This document shows positions 1 to 8,169 of a stretch of 64,000 bases of DNA, in pieces. Positions within the stretch are counted from its first letter, which is position 1; every line of letters begins with the position of its first letter. A model generated the notes under the pieces. It made no database searches. It saw nothing but the letters and a program-made list of their open reading frames with translations, and had not been told where the DNA came from. Source of the DNA: an uncultured Desulfatiglans sp. (GTDB taxonomy: Bacteria; Desulfobacterota; DSM-4660; Desulfatiglandales; Desulfatiglandaceae); the NCBI GenBank assembly GCA_900498135.1, contig LR026961.1, forward strand, positions 3,773,101 through 3,837,100, written 5' to 3'. A program made the position numbers and the translations under genes.

Positions 1-111
1 TTAACAGCGAGAGGTAAAACACGCCACGTAGCCATTACGGCCATAGCGAGGGAGTTTGCGGGATTTATTTGGGCTGTCATGCAGTCCGAACCGGTAGCCA
101 AAGCCGCATAA
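1..111 (+). CDS. IS110-family transposase, C-terminal tail only (cut by window edge)
   Basis: Frame 1 is open from base 1 to a TAA at 109-111 and encodes 36 residues. They include RHVAITAIAREFAGFIWAV, which matches the conserved C-terminal end of IS110/IS1111-family transposases, where a phrase like 'ARELAGFIWAI' closes the protein. This family has an N-terminal DEDD nuclease domain and a C-terminal serine-containing Tnp_20 domain, and is guided by a bridge/seek RNA from a non-coding end of the element. Only the last residues are visible, so activity cannot be judged. It lies just downstream of the minus-strand tad genes, where the missing Tad motor genes would be expected. Confidence 0.75.
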   Translation, partial: LTARGKTRHVAITAIAREFAGFIWAVMQSEPVAKAA

Positions 112-390
112 AATTGATGCGGAATGAAAGTTGTTTGAGAACGAAAACAGCCAAATTCCACTGTTTCTGCAAGGGGCTGCCTGAGGTACGCCAGGAGATA
201 CTCGAGGAAACTATGTGACAAGCCCTGCTTGATTCACGTTCACTAGATCGAGTACCTCCGGACGGATACCGAATAGTGTTGGTACCCAACCCACGAATAG
301 CAGATTGATTCACCGTCGAAGAAACCTCAGGGCCTCTTGCAGAAACACAACTCCGATGGAGGAGTTATGACAGGATAAAGATGAAAAGGA

Positions 391-466
391 ACGCCGCTTT
401 ACAGGGCCTTGGCTCCGACGAGCTCCACGCAGGGCCCATTCTCGCCAAGGCCCTGTAAAGCGGCGT
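391..466. repeat. Perfect 23-bp inverted repeat (stem-loop) downstream of the IS110 tail
   Basis: Bases 391-413 and 444-466 are exact reverse complements (23 bp) separated by a 30-nt loop. No oligo-T tract follows either arm within a few bases, so it is not a typical Rho-independent terminator. IS1111-group elements keep their guide RNA downstream of the transposase and often insert into palindromic targets, so this could be part of the element's RNA or its target. That is inference; the element boundary cannot be placed from this sequence. Confidence 0.6.
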
Positions 467-523
467 CGATTTAACAGGAGCTTTTTTCAGAACTTTTCAT
501 TTGACAAGAGCCCGTTTCATAAC

Positions 524-753
524 AGTTTCCATCCGGAAATGGTCTTTTTGCCCAATCTCGGCGTCAATCTGCACGTTTGCTTGTGCGGCGACCTGCAGGT
601 CGCCTCCGCACAAACGCTTGATTTCCTTGATATTGGCCAAACCGGGACCCGCCCCGCAGGGGTGGGACTGAGCACGCGCAGCGTGTAAAGAAAAATCCTC
701 ATTTCCGGATTGGAAATTGAGTTCTACCGGAAAATCATTTCCGGATGGAGACT
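524..753. repeat. MITE-like element, about 230 bp, with inverted ends
   Basis: The ends 524-541 and 736-753 are inverted copies (CATTTCCGGATGGAGACT at the right end) matching at 17 of 18 positions. Near the middle is a nested palindrome with TTGTGCGG at 581-588 and CCGCACAA at 606-613 around GACCTGCAGGTC. No credible coding sequence lies inside. The right end belongs to a roughly 40-nt repeat found again at 4283-4322 and, inverted, at 21505-21546. A small non-autonomous element fits these features. The stretch 467-523 between this and the stem-loop shows nothing else. Confidence 0.5.
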
Positions 754-755
754 CC

Positions 756-1916
756 TTAACGCTTGAGAAATCTCAGAAACTGTCTACCCTTTGAGGCTTT
801 CTGCTTGTCCGGAGGGATAAGGCTATCCGTCAAGCGCTTCAAGGCGTTCGATATCTCTGCTTTAGGGGCGAGATCGATCAAAGGTTTCCCCAGGTTGATG
901 GCGGTCATCGTTGTGTAATAGTCATTTGGAAGAACGAAGAAAAAATCTTGGCCGATAGCCTCCTCCGCATCCTTCAAAGCGATGTCCGATTTCTTCAGGC
1001 ATCGGTTTGCGATAACGTTGATATGCTCCTTCGGATACCCGAGTTCCTTGTAAGATTGTAGCAATTTCCTTGTGTTGGCAAGGCACGGCAGGCTCAGAAT
1101 GCAAAGGAGCAGTAAATGGTCCGCCATCTCGAGGATAGCGAGAGAGGTCTCATCCGTGGAGTGACCGGTATCGACGACGATAAATCTGTAAATTTCCTTG
1201 AGCAGCATGAGGATATGTCGAGCGATCTCAGGTGTCGCCCTCTCATTACCGCTTAACGAATGGGGCGAAGCGAGAACATCGAGACCCGATGAATGCTTGG
1301 TCATGACGCTGGCAAGAAACGTATTGTCGAGCCGGTCTATATTCCGTGAGATTTTTCCCCAGTGATATTTTGGATGAATATCCAAAAAAACCGGTATCTC
1401 TCCGGAAACGAAGTTCATGTCGACCAGAACCACGCTCGGGCGTGATTTTCTTTTTGCCAGGTTGACGGCCAGGTTGACGGCTGCTGTCGTGGTCCCCACC
1501 CCGCCTTTGCTCCCGGTTACGTGAAGGATCTTGCAGCTTTGCTCATCGTCCACGCCGGAGGTCGAAGGCGTATGCCTCAGCCTGAACCCTTCGAGCGCGT
1601 GCTTTACCTCCTCGACTGGAATGGGTTGGGGGAAGAATTCCTTCACCCCGAGCCGCATGGCGCGTCTCAGCAGGCCGGGATCGACTTTGTCGGAAGTGAG
1701 AAAAATCTCCCCTACAGCCTTCTTCTCGAGGAGCGATTCGATCAATGCGAACTGCGCTTCGACCTTATCTCCCAGTTCCAGGATCAAGAGATCGGGCTGC
1801 CGTTTGTCCGTGGGATTCAGAATGTCGAATCCCTCTGTAAATCTGATTATCTCTTTGAAGGTTTCCGTGTTTGTGTTATCGGTTGACAAACTGACCAAGA
1901 TGGTGTCTTTGGGCAT
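756..1916 (-). CDS. tadZ: Tad pilus localisation ATPase TadZ/CpaE
   Basis: The 386-residue protein has the two-part layout of CpaE/TadZ: a degenerate receiver-like N-terminal domain (about 1-115) and a MinD/ParA-type ATPase domain. The ATPase carries a deviant Walker A, GSKGGVGTTT, at 135-144, followed by the beta strand VVLVDMNF. TadZ proteins mark the site where the Tad machine assembles and recruit its other parts. The ATG at 1916 is chosen because AGGAG lies 5 nt upstream; an in-frame TTG directly before it is less likely. It is the last tad gene on this strand. In complete loci tadA, tadB and tadC normally follow, but here the next sequence is the MITE-like element and IS110 remnant. Confidence 0.88.
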   Translation of the reverse strand: MPKDTILVSLSTDNTNTETFKEIIRFTEGFDILNPTDKRQPDLLILELGDKVEAQFALIESLLEKKAVGEIFLTSDKVDPGLLRRAMRLGVKEFFPQPIPVEEVKHALEGFRLRHTPSTSGVDDEQSCKILHVTGSKGGVGTTTAAVNLAVNLAKRKSRPSVVLVDMNFVSGEIPVFLDIHPKYHWGKISRNIDRLDNTFLASVMTKHSSGLDVLASPHSLSGNERATPEIARHILMLLKEIYRFIVVDTGHSTDETSLAILEMADHLLLLCILSLPCLANTRKLLQSYKELGYPKEHINVIANRCLKKSDIALKDAEEAIGQDFFFVLPNDYYTTMTAINLGKPLIDLAPKAEISNALKRLTDSLIPPDKQKASKGRQFLRFLKR

Positions 1917-1984
1917 CAAAGCTCCTATGCCTGCAATATATATAATCTGTGAAATCTGTTTGATCTATCAATAAAAGCAATCTG

Positions 1985-3307
1985 CTACTGCACCAGAACC
2001 GGATGTTTCGCCAGAATGCCGAAATTGTTCATGGATGAGTTTCCAATCGGCTTATGCGGGCTGCAATCAGGGATGAAGTATATGGTGTTCTTCATGAAAT
2101 CAGCCGGCGTATTGTTGCTGTAAACTGAATTCAGGCGAAAATGTTTGGCGAAGGAGATCCAACACGCCTCTCTTCCTTCGGCGGTGCCGAGATCGATCGA
2201 GTTCCCGTCTGCGTCCACGAGGCAATCCGCCGACTGGCTCCAGTCCGAAATACCCATTTCAGGGACGCCTTCCATCTCCACAGGGATATCGTTGTATTTG
2301 GATACGGAGGCGTTGTCTTTCGCCCAAACGATATAAAGCGTCAGCACCCCCGCCAAATCCAATCTCCCGCTTGGATTGCGGCTGTCTCCGCAGTCGATGA
2401 CGGGCAGCGTCACCTTCCAGGGGGTGGTTTTGTCCGTGATCTTTTCCCAGCAGTAAACCAGGTCGTCATACAATGGCTGCAAGGCCCCGCCGGTGGCTGA
2501 AAGCCCCAGGTTGAAGAAGATCGGATCCGTGTTTCCTCCTTCACAAACAGGGCGGTCGATAAAGGGGAGGATATCGTTCGTATTGGCCCCTCCGTCCTGA
2601 TCCAGGTTCGCCCATGCCGCGGTATTGAAGGTGTCCGCGTTGCTGCCGCTGTTGGTGGTGCGTCCGTAATCGCAGGTGTACTTTCCATGGACGCTTTGAT
2701 CCTGGGTGATGGCCTGTGCGCACAGGGTGAGGGGCAGATCCACGTCATAAGCCTCTATGGAGCCGGCGAACCCGATCCATGCAACCGCACTTGCCTCCAG
2801 CGCGAACCCTTCATAGCCGAAGATCCGCGCGAAAAAGGCTGTCACAGGGGTGCCTTGCCGCCTCACAGCCACTCGAACCGCATTGATGAAGTCCGTGTTT
2901 TCGGCCAACTGCTCATCGCTGACATCCCAGAGCTCGGTCGGCAAGGTGGAGGCGTTCTCTACAAAGGCGTGGCTGATCCAGTTCCAGTGTCCTCGCTGGA
3001 TGTCGCCGGTGTTGGAAGCATAATCCTCTCCGGTCTCGATTGCAAGTCCCTGGCTGAGATGGGCGATCGCCGTTTCATAGGCGGCCTCGTTGGCCTCGGG
3101 ATTGACGGCCGAGCCGTCCTCGAGGTAAAGGACCTGCGCGCCGGCCAGGGCTGCGGCATCGGCGGCATTCTGAAGCTCGTTCCTGGCAGCCAGCAGATTG
3201 GCGATGTCGATGGCCAGGGCGGCGAACCCGATGAGAATGACGATGGAGAAAGCGGTCAGGATGGCGACCGCGCCCTTCTGATCCCTTAGCATGGCGGGCA
3301 AAAACAT
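1985..3307 (-). CDS. tadG: TadG-like pilus assembly protein
   Basis: A 440-residue protein with the N-terminal TadG/TadE-type module: a short basic start, KGAVAIL at about 12-18, one membrane helix, then the typical run IDIANLLAARNELQNAADAAALAGA. The rest is a long periplasmic domain with several cysteines and no clear von Willebrand A fold. TadG-type proteins are minor pseudopilin-like or anchoring parts of the Flp pilus. A GAGGAG ribosome site precedes the ATG. It sits 28 nt downstream of tadE and 68 nt upstream of tadZ, in one operon. The C-terminal domain is not recognised. Confidence 0.8.
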   Translation of the reverse strand: MFLPAMLRDQKGAVAILTAFSIVILIGFAALAIDIANLLAARNELQNAADAAALAGAQVLYLEDGSAVNPEANEAAYETAIAHLSQGLAIETGEDYASNTGDIQRGHWNWISHAFVENASTLPTELWDVSDEQLAENTDFINAVRVAVRRQGTPVTAFFARIFGYEGFALEASAVAWIGFAGSIEAYDVDLPLTLCAQAITQDQSVHGKYTCDYGRTTNSGSNADTFNTAAWANLDQDGGANTNDILPFIDRPVCEGGNTDPIFFNLGLSATGGALQPLYDDLVYCWEKITDKTTPWKVTLPVIDCGDSRNPSGRLDLAGVLTLYIVWAKDNASVSKYNDIPVEMEGVPEMGISDWSQSADCLVDADGNSIDLGTAEGREACWISFAKHFRLNSVYSNNTPADFMKNTIYFIPDCSPHKPIGNSSMNNFGILAKHPVLVQ

Positions 3308-3335
3308 CTCATCGCTCCTCTGCTTCTTGGAGTCA

Positions 3336-3818
3336 TCAGCTCGAAACGCTGTCCTGGTTCTCTTTGCGCATGAGACTCGTGGCTCTGAGCGTGATCGACC
3401 CGTCCATGGTCCCGGAGAAAAAGGCTGCGAGGAAATCCGGCAAAATTAGAAAGGTGTAGGGGTATTGGACGGTGACCTGGATATGCTTGTGTCCGTTCAG
3501 GTCCACGGAGGGATCGACGTCTACGGTGGCGGTGCTGCCGGTGCAGCCAAGGGAGATGAGGTTGTTCGAGATGTAATGGTCCACGATTCCCTCTATGTAA
3601 TCCTGAGTCGGGTCTTCCTCCCGGTAGAGACTTCCCGCCCGGGCGCCTTCACGACTGGCGTTGGTGATCATCGCCTTGTCGTAGAGGAGGATGCTGAACT
3701 CGATGATTCCGATCAGGATGACGAGCAGGAGAGGCAGGATGATCGCGAATTCTATCGCGGCCACGCCACGCACATCCTTCACGCCTGCCGAAAAGCGAAT
3801 AGGGGATGATCGTTTCAT
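3336..3818 (-). CDS. tadE: TadE-like pseudopilin
   Basis: The 160-residue protein starts with a short basic leader and then RGVAAIEFAIILPLLLVIL, the TadE signature, with the prepilin-like conserved Glu in a single hydrophobic helix (about 20-45). It continues with NASREGARAG, also typical of TadE. TadE proteins are cleaved by the Tad prepilin peptidase and are needed for pilus biogenesis. The ATG at 3818 is preferred over an upstream in-frame TTG at 3863, since the leader then has normal length. It lies between the small exported protein and tadG. Confidence 0.85.
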   Translation of the reverse strand: MKRSSPIRFSAGVKDVRGVAAIEFAIILPLLLVILIGIIEFSILLYDKAMITNASREGARAGSLYREEDPTQDYIEGIVDHYISNNLISLGCTGSTATVDVDPSVDLNGHKHIQVTVQYPYTFLILPDFLAAFFSGTMDGSITLRATSLMRKENQDSVSS

Positions 3819-3886
3819 AATAGCCTGTTCCCCGTGCGCAGTCCTGTCCAAAATACGCTCCAATGCCCCGCATGCCCTATGCGGGT

Positions 3887-4192
3887 CTACATGCCGGAGG
3901 ACCCGAAACTGACGCTGTAAATCGGCCTGGGCGCCGCCTTCTCAAAACTCTTGTGATATTTGTTCATGATGCTGCCGGCCGTCTGGCCATCGATCGCTTC
4001 GACCGCTCGAGCACGCTCTTCCGATTCTACGGGATGGATGATCTGGCTGTCCCTGACGGTTTCAAAGGACTGTCCCCAACGGACATCGAGCGGCATTTCC
4101 TTTTTGACGAAGATCTCCTTGCAGGCGCAGCCCATCTGCAGGCTGAAAAGAAACGCCGCCAATTGCAGCCATATCACATGTCTGGTCACCAC
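3887..4192 (-). CDS. Small exported Tad-locus protein, possible lipoprotein
   Basis: The GTG at 4192 has a strong upstream GGGGGAG and gives a 101-residue protein. Its first 20 residues form a hydrophobic export signal ending at LQMGCAC, which resembles a weak lipobox. The mature part is hydrophilic and contains VEAIDGQTAGSIMNKYHKSFE, a kind of conserved tail I associate with small proteins of other Tad loci, though without a confident family name. Its position between the secretin and tadE suggests a CpaD-like outer-membrane helper; this rests on context. A longer frame from a TTG at 4234 is possible but has a worse ribosome site. Confidence 0.6.
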   Translation of the reverse strand: MVTRHVIWLQLAAFLFSLQMGCACKEIFVKKEMPLDVRWGQSFETVRDSQIIHPVESEERARAVEAIDGQTAGSIMNKYHKSFEKAAPRPIYSVSFGSSGM

Positions 4193-4282
4193 GTTGCTCC
4201 CCCTTGCGAGGTGGTTGGCGATGTTACGATCCAATTGAGCGTCTCACGGAAACCGCTTCTTGTTCGAGCTTCAATTCCGGGC

Positions 4283-4322
4283 GGAAACTGGGTTCTACCG
4301 CGAAATCATTTCCGGATGGAAA
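4283..4322 (+). repeat. Dispersed intergenic repeat, copy 2
   Basis: This stretch matches 712-753 at most positions, sharing GTTCTACCG, AAATCATTTCCGGATGGA and flanking bases. It abuts the stop codon of the secretin gene. A third, inverted copy is at 21505-21546. Confidence 0.6.
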
Positions 4323-5777
4323 CTACTTGGTTTCCGGTAAGCTGTAGCCAAATGGCCCCTCCACTTCGCCGTGAATCTTCGGCATGCGCTTGTCTCCGCG
4401 CCCCTCGATCAAGCCTTCCAGGAAGAATTCCTTGTAACTCGGCTCTGTGAAATGCTCCCCCGGCAAAACCACATCCTTCGGCTTGAGGGGCTTGACGAGG
4501 TGAGGCGTTGCGATGATCACGAGCTCCGTCTCGCTCTTCTGAAAAGAGCTGCTTCTGAACAGTGCACCGAGAATCGGGATGCTGCCCAGAAACGGGTACT
4601 TCTGAACGTCTTCCTTGATGGTTTCCTGCAGAAGCCCGGCAATGGCGAAGCTCTGGCCGTCGCCCAGTTCAATGACGGTGGCGGCCTTGCGAGTGCTCAG
4701 ACCCGGGATGACGTAGCCTTCCAGGCGCAGGGCGAAGCTGAAGTCGAGTTCGGAAACCTCCGGTTCGACCTGGATGCTGATCTTGTCCTCGTTCAAAACC
4801 GTGGGGGTGAAGACGAGTCTCACACCGAATTCCTTGAACTCGATGGTGGTTTCCCCGAACCCGCCTGAAATGGGGATGGGGTATTCCCCTCCAGCCAGAA
4901 AAGAGGCGGTCTGCCCGCTCTGGGTGATCAGGGTGGGCTTGGCGAGGATCTTTACCAGGCCATCCTGGTTGAGCGCGTCGATGAAGCCGGTCCAGGTGAC
5001 ATTGCCGGTCGTGAAGCGGAAGAGGGCGTCCACAGCGGAACTGTAGGCCAGCCCCAGTGGGCCCGCCCCGAGGACCGCATCAGACCCCTTGACTACCTGG
5101 CTAAGCCCTCCGAGCGTGGTGATCCCGAAATTGCCGCCCCTGGTGACCGCTGCGATGTTGATCCCCAGCCGGTTGGCGATCGTGCGCTTCATCTCGGCTA
5201 CCCGGACCTCCAGCATGACCTGGTGGATTCCGCCCACTTGCACCAGGTTGATGATCTTCCCCTTGGTGTCGTCACCGGTTCTCGGCGTGAAGGCCTCGGC
5301 GAGGGACAATGCGTGGGAGAGCTTCGCGGCGCTCGAAATCCTTCCCAAAAGGGTGATGGAATCGCTCGTGGCGATGACCTGGATATCTTTTTCTTCCGGA
5401 AAGACCTCGTACAGTTTCTCTTTCAGGCGCGACACGTCGTAGACGACTTCGATATCGCGCACCGTAAAGTGGTCATCGTCATGCCAAATGATCAGGTTCG
5501 TGATCCCGGCGGATTTTCCGGTCAGATAGATCTGACGCGGCGAAACGATCACGTATTGAAGGACGGCCGGGTCGGGCTCCGAAATCCGCGTAACAGGCCT
5601 GGGCGTCTCGAAGATCATTGAACGGCCGGAAACGAGGGTCAGTTTTTCAGCCTGGGAAAGAGAATCCTGCGCTCTCGCGTTTCCAACGATTGTCAGCAGA
5701 ACAGTCAGGAAGGGGAGCAGCACCCCTATAAGAACAAGAACAGCCAATCGTGGTCGAACGCGAAAACGAGCCGTCAT
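4323..5777 (-). CDS. cpaC: Tad secretin RcpA/CpaC
   Basis: A 484-residue secretin with an N-terminal export signal (basic start and hydrophobic stretch to about 35, ending NARAQ). It has an N-terminal pilus-secretin domain with PDPAVLQY and GKSAGITNLIIWH, a BON-like segment, and a C-terminal secretin domain ending in the family signature around PFLGSIPILGALFRS with ETELVIIATPHLV. CpaC/RcpA forms the outer-membrane channel through which the Flp pilus exits. The ATG at 5777 follows TGAGGAAAATCG, and the gene begins 9 nt after cpaB ends, so the two are probably co-translated. Confidence 0.93.
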   Translation of the reverse strand: MTARFRVRPRLAVLVLIGVLLPFLTVLLTIVGNARAQDSLSQAEKLTLVSGRSMIFETPRPVTRISEPDPAVLQYVIVSPRQIYLTGKSAGITNLIIWHDDDHFTVRDIEVVYDVSRLKEKLYEVFPEEKDIQVIATSDSITLLGRISSAAKLSHALSLAEAFTPRTGDDTKGKIINLVQVGGIHQVMLEVRVAEMKRTIANRLGINIAAVTRGGNFGITTLGGLSQVVKGSDAVLGAGPLGLAYSSAVDALFRFTTGNVTWTGFIDALNQDGLVKILAKPTLITQSGQTASFLAGGEYPIPISGGFGETTIEFKEFGVRLVFTPTVLNEDKISIQVEPEVSELDFSFALRLEGYVIPGLSTRKAATVIELGDGQSFAIAGLLQETIKEDVQKYPFLGSIPILGALFRSSSFQKSETELVIIATPHLVKPLKPKDVVLPGEHFTEPSYKEFFLEGLIEGRGDKRMPKIHGEVEGPFGYSLPETK

Positions 5778-5786
5778 CGATTTTCC

Positions 5787-6653
5787 TCAATTGCCAGTGT
5801 AGGGGATACTTAACGTGGACACCTGCCCGTTCCGTATGACCTCTATCGTGTGCTGCCGCGGCAACCGCTGGAAGGTGACGGCGGGTTTCCGCTCCATCTC
5901 GGTTTCGGCCTGAGGGGCCGTGTAGGAGGCAAGGGTTTCCGAGATGTCGGCGCCTTGGGTGAGGACAATATCCTGGTCCATCAGATTTTTCAAGGCGAAT
6001 TGGAGCACGCCCTGTGTGGCGGCGAGGCTCAATTTTTCACCCTCTTCCGGCGTTACCTCCAGGGTGTAAACGTCCACGGGGTTGGGTTTCCCTTCGGCGT
6101 CTTCGACCATTGTAGAACCCGTGGCAAGGACTGGAATGTTTTGAAGCACGACCTTGGTAACGTCCTTATCCCGGTCCCTTTCGGGGTCCTCTAACGTAGC
6201 GAGAACATCGACGCGGCTGCCCGGGATGATGAAGCCGGCCAGCCCCATGACCTTATCCCCGCGGACGGCGACGGCCCGTTTTCCGGGCGTTACAACCGCC
6301 GCTACTCCCCCGGTCTTGACATCGATGGGGGCGAGGCGCGATTCCGTCACAGGTTCCTGCTCCTTGAACGGGGTGATGGTCACCCGGCCTTCGAGGAGTT
6401 GAGGATCGGAAAAATGCCCTTTTGGCAGGCTTTCTTTCAGATATTTGACCGTCTTCAGCATCTCGGGCTTGAGTCTGGTCCCCCAGGGGATATCACCCAA
6501 GGCTGCCACAACCGGAACCGCCTCGGTCGGTTGGACCACAGTCACCTGTGTTGACGTCCCCTGAACGCGCAGCCAGCGATAAAGATAGAGACTCACCACC
6601 CCTGCAATGATCAGCGCCAGCAAAAAAGGGATGACCGCTTTCCACCTTCCCAT
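5787..6653 (-). CDS. cpaB: Flp pilus assembly protein CpaB/RcpC
   Basis: A 288-residue protein with an N-terminal membrane helix (about 8-28) followed by a SAF domain with PVVAALGDIPWGTRL and VTITPFKEQEPVTESRL, then the RcpC-type domain with RAVAVRGDKVMGLAGFIIPGSRVDV. CpaB/RcpC works with the CpaC secretin in the periplasm during Flp pilus assembly. Length and motif order are normal for the family. It lies 9 nt upstream of the secretin gene and 89 nt downstream of the prepilin peptidase gene on the same strand. Confidence 0.92.
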   Translation of the reverse strand: MGRWKAVIPFLLALIIAGVVSLYLYRWLRVQGTSTQVTVVQPTEAVPVVAALGDIPWGTRLKPEMLKTVKYLKESLPKGHFSDPQLLEGRVTITPFKEQEPVTESRLAPIDVKTGGVAAVVTPGKRAVAVRGDKVMGLAGFIIPGSRVDVLATLEDPERDRDKDVTKVVLQNIPVLATGSTMVEDAEGKPNPVDVYTLEVTPEEGEKLSLAATQGVLQFALKNLMDQDIVLTQGADISETLASYTAPQAETEMERKPAVTFQRLPRQHTIEVIRNGQVSTLSIPYTGN

Positions 6654-6742
6654 CTCGGACGACCTCTCAATGGACTGTTAGATATTTAAAGTCAGGGGAA
6701 GCAGGCTGTCCGTCCGGACGGCCAAAAAAAGACGGAGGATTT

Positions 6743-7303
6743 TCACCACGAGATAGGACGATAACCGGTAATTTCAAACAGCATAAAGATAAAAGTCCCC
6801 GCTGCGATTGCAATCCCGTAAAACAGCTTGGGTTTCGGTTCGCTGCTCGGGGATTGAGCTGAGCTGAACTGCCGGGTGTAAAAAAAGGTTTTGAGCGTCG
6901 TTGCATAGCTTGGGAGGGCTTTCCGGGCATAGTCTCGTTTCACCACCAGAAGAATAGCGGCATAAATCCCACCGCAAACAGCTGTAAACAGGGCTACCAG
7001 GACGACACTCTTTGCGCCGAGTACCGCTCCGATCGCACCCAGCAGTTTGGTGTCACCCGCTCCCATGACACCCAGTAGGTAGGGCAAGAGAAACAAACCA
7101 ATTCCGGCAGCCAATCCACCGACGCTGAAAAGTAAGCCGTCAATCCCGTTAAGGATGGAATGAAAAATCATTGCGGCAGCCATAGTGCCATACGTAATAA
7201 GATTGGGTATTTTTTGAACGCGGAAGTCCCTAAAGGCAACCAACAGTAAAATTGCAGCGAGATATAAATAAGATATGTTATAAATGTTATCAGGAAAAAG
7301 CAT
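6743..7303 (-). CDS. cpaA: Type IV prepilin peptidase of the Tad type (TadV/CpaA)
   Basis: A 186-residue polytopic membrane protein with the two aspartates of A24 peptidases: D26 in FRDFRVQKIPN and D84 in the GxGD motif (GAGD at 81-84). About six membrane helices are visible. It lacks the N-methyltransferase domain of classical PilD, as Tad-dedicated enzymes do. It should cleave the leader of Flp and the TadE pseudopilin at the inner membrane. It lies between flp and cpaB, and 208 AT-rich nucleotides separate it from flp. Confidence 0.92.
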   Translation of the reverse strand: MLFPDNIYNISYLYLAAILLLVAFRDFRVQKIPNLITYGTMAAAMIFHSILNGIDGLLFSVGGLAAGIGLFLLPYLLGVMGAGDTKLLGAIGAVLGAKSVVLVALFTAVCGGIYAAILLVVKRDYARKALPSYATTLKTFFYTRQFSSAQSPSSEPKPKLFYGIAIAAGTFIFMLFEITGYRPISW

Positions 7304-7430
7304 TTGGTGAATTACAATGCAAAAAGAAGTAACTGCGACAAGTTAATTTAAATTTAAAAGGTATATATTACTTTTTAGGCAACAATATATTAGCTAAGAT
7401 CATGCGAATATAAAGATTAAATACACATAA

Positions 7431-7479
7431 TTGCAACCGCCTTCGACTAATCTAAAAGAATTTCCGATGGCGGTTGCAA
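7431..7479 (-). terminator. Stem-loop after flp, probable partial terminator or mRNA stabiliser
   Basis: TTGCAACCGCC at 7431-7441 pairs perfectly (11 bp) with 7469-7479 around a 27-nt loop. On the minus strand it lies just after the flp stop and is followed by an AT-rich but not oligo-T stretch. Such a hairpin between a major pilin gene and downstream assembly genes would let pilin mRNA be more abundant than the rest of the operon. Confidence 0.55.
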
Positions 7480-7511
7480 ATTTTTAAGGGTTTGCACCTT
7501 TACGAAACACT

Positions 7512-7691
7512 CTAACCGGTTGGTGCTTCAGTCGTAAGCTTGCTAGAAACTTCCTCGAAAATATCAGTTAGACCTCCACCTAAAGTCGTTAAAGCACCAA
7601 TTATAACAACTGCCACCAACGCCGCGATCAAGCCGTACTCGATAGCCGTTACGCCCTCTTCATCCTTCAAGAAACTCCATAATCTCGACAT
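7512..7691 (-). CDS. flp: Flp-type major pilin
   Basis: A 59-residue prepilin. The leader ends at Gly13 and the mature chain begins VTAIEYG, with the conserved Glu at +5 followed by Tyr, the Flp motif. The single hydrophobic helix (about 17-40) is followed by a short polar tail. The ATG at 7691 follows a strong GAGAGGAGG site at ideal spacing, so the longer open frame starting 42 nt upstream is rejected. It is the first assigned gene of the tad operon and lies about 480 nt downstream of the riboswitch on the same strand. Confidence 0.93.
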   Translation of the reverse strand: MSRLWSFLKDEEGVTAIEYGLIAALVAVVIIGALTTLGGGLTDIFEEVSSKLTTEAPTG

Positions 7692-8169
7692 GTGCTGTCC
7701 TCCTCTCCCCTTGGAAGTCATGTGGTGCTCCAAAAATTAAACCCGAACCGAAAAAGCCTTCCTCCTTGGAAATGAAACCGATTTTCCGTGTCACTGCTTT
7801 TTAGGGTTATCCACCTCCTTCCAGTAATGAGTGACAAAAACTTTCGCGCAGAATCCGCCTCCTTGGCAGGTGTTCATCAAAGCGCTGCAGGATTGATTCC
7901 TTAAGCCAGCCATGCCCTTGGCCACTCCTGTAAGGTATGTCTCGAGCAAGGATACGAGCCAGCGCTTCAGAAAACCGAGGAGCACCCTGAGAAGGCATCT
8001 TGAGCTCATTCTCAGTGGAGGCTGAATGTTCCCGCGAATAGGGGAGGGAAGAGTAGAGGAGGAATCAGGTAAGCAATCACTCCTTTGCCCGGATGGCATG
8101 GGATACCATCGAAGACCAGCACAGCCCGGAGTTCAGGCCATACAAAGAAGCAACCCCATCACCTGTCTC
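7692..8169 (-). other. Long leader between riboswitch and flp; unassigned open frames
   Basis: These 478 nt lie between the riboswitch aptamer and flp. An open frame on the minus strand at 7791-8099 (102 codons) and a shorter one at 7807-7998 have no recognisable motif, no good ribosome site, and use codons unlike their neighbours. They could be a small unknown gene, a decayed gene or chance. A small hairpin (GATGG/CCATC) near 8088-8106 lies just downstream of the aptamer and might belong to its expression platform. Confidence 0.3.

Noticed and set aside
77-313. 78-codon open frame on the minus strand
   Set aside because: It overlaps the IS110 transposase tail, which is convincing on the plus strand, and has no motif of its own.
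391-466. Rho-independent terminator
   Set aside because: The stem is very long but no T-run follows directly on either strand.
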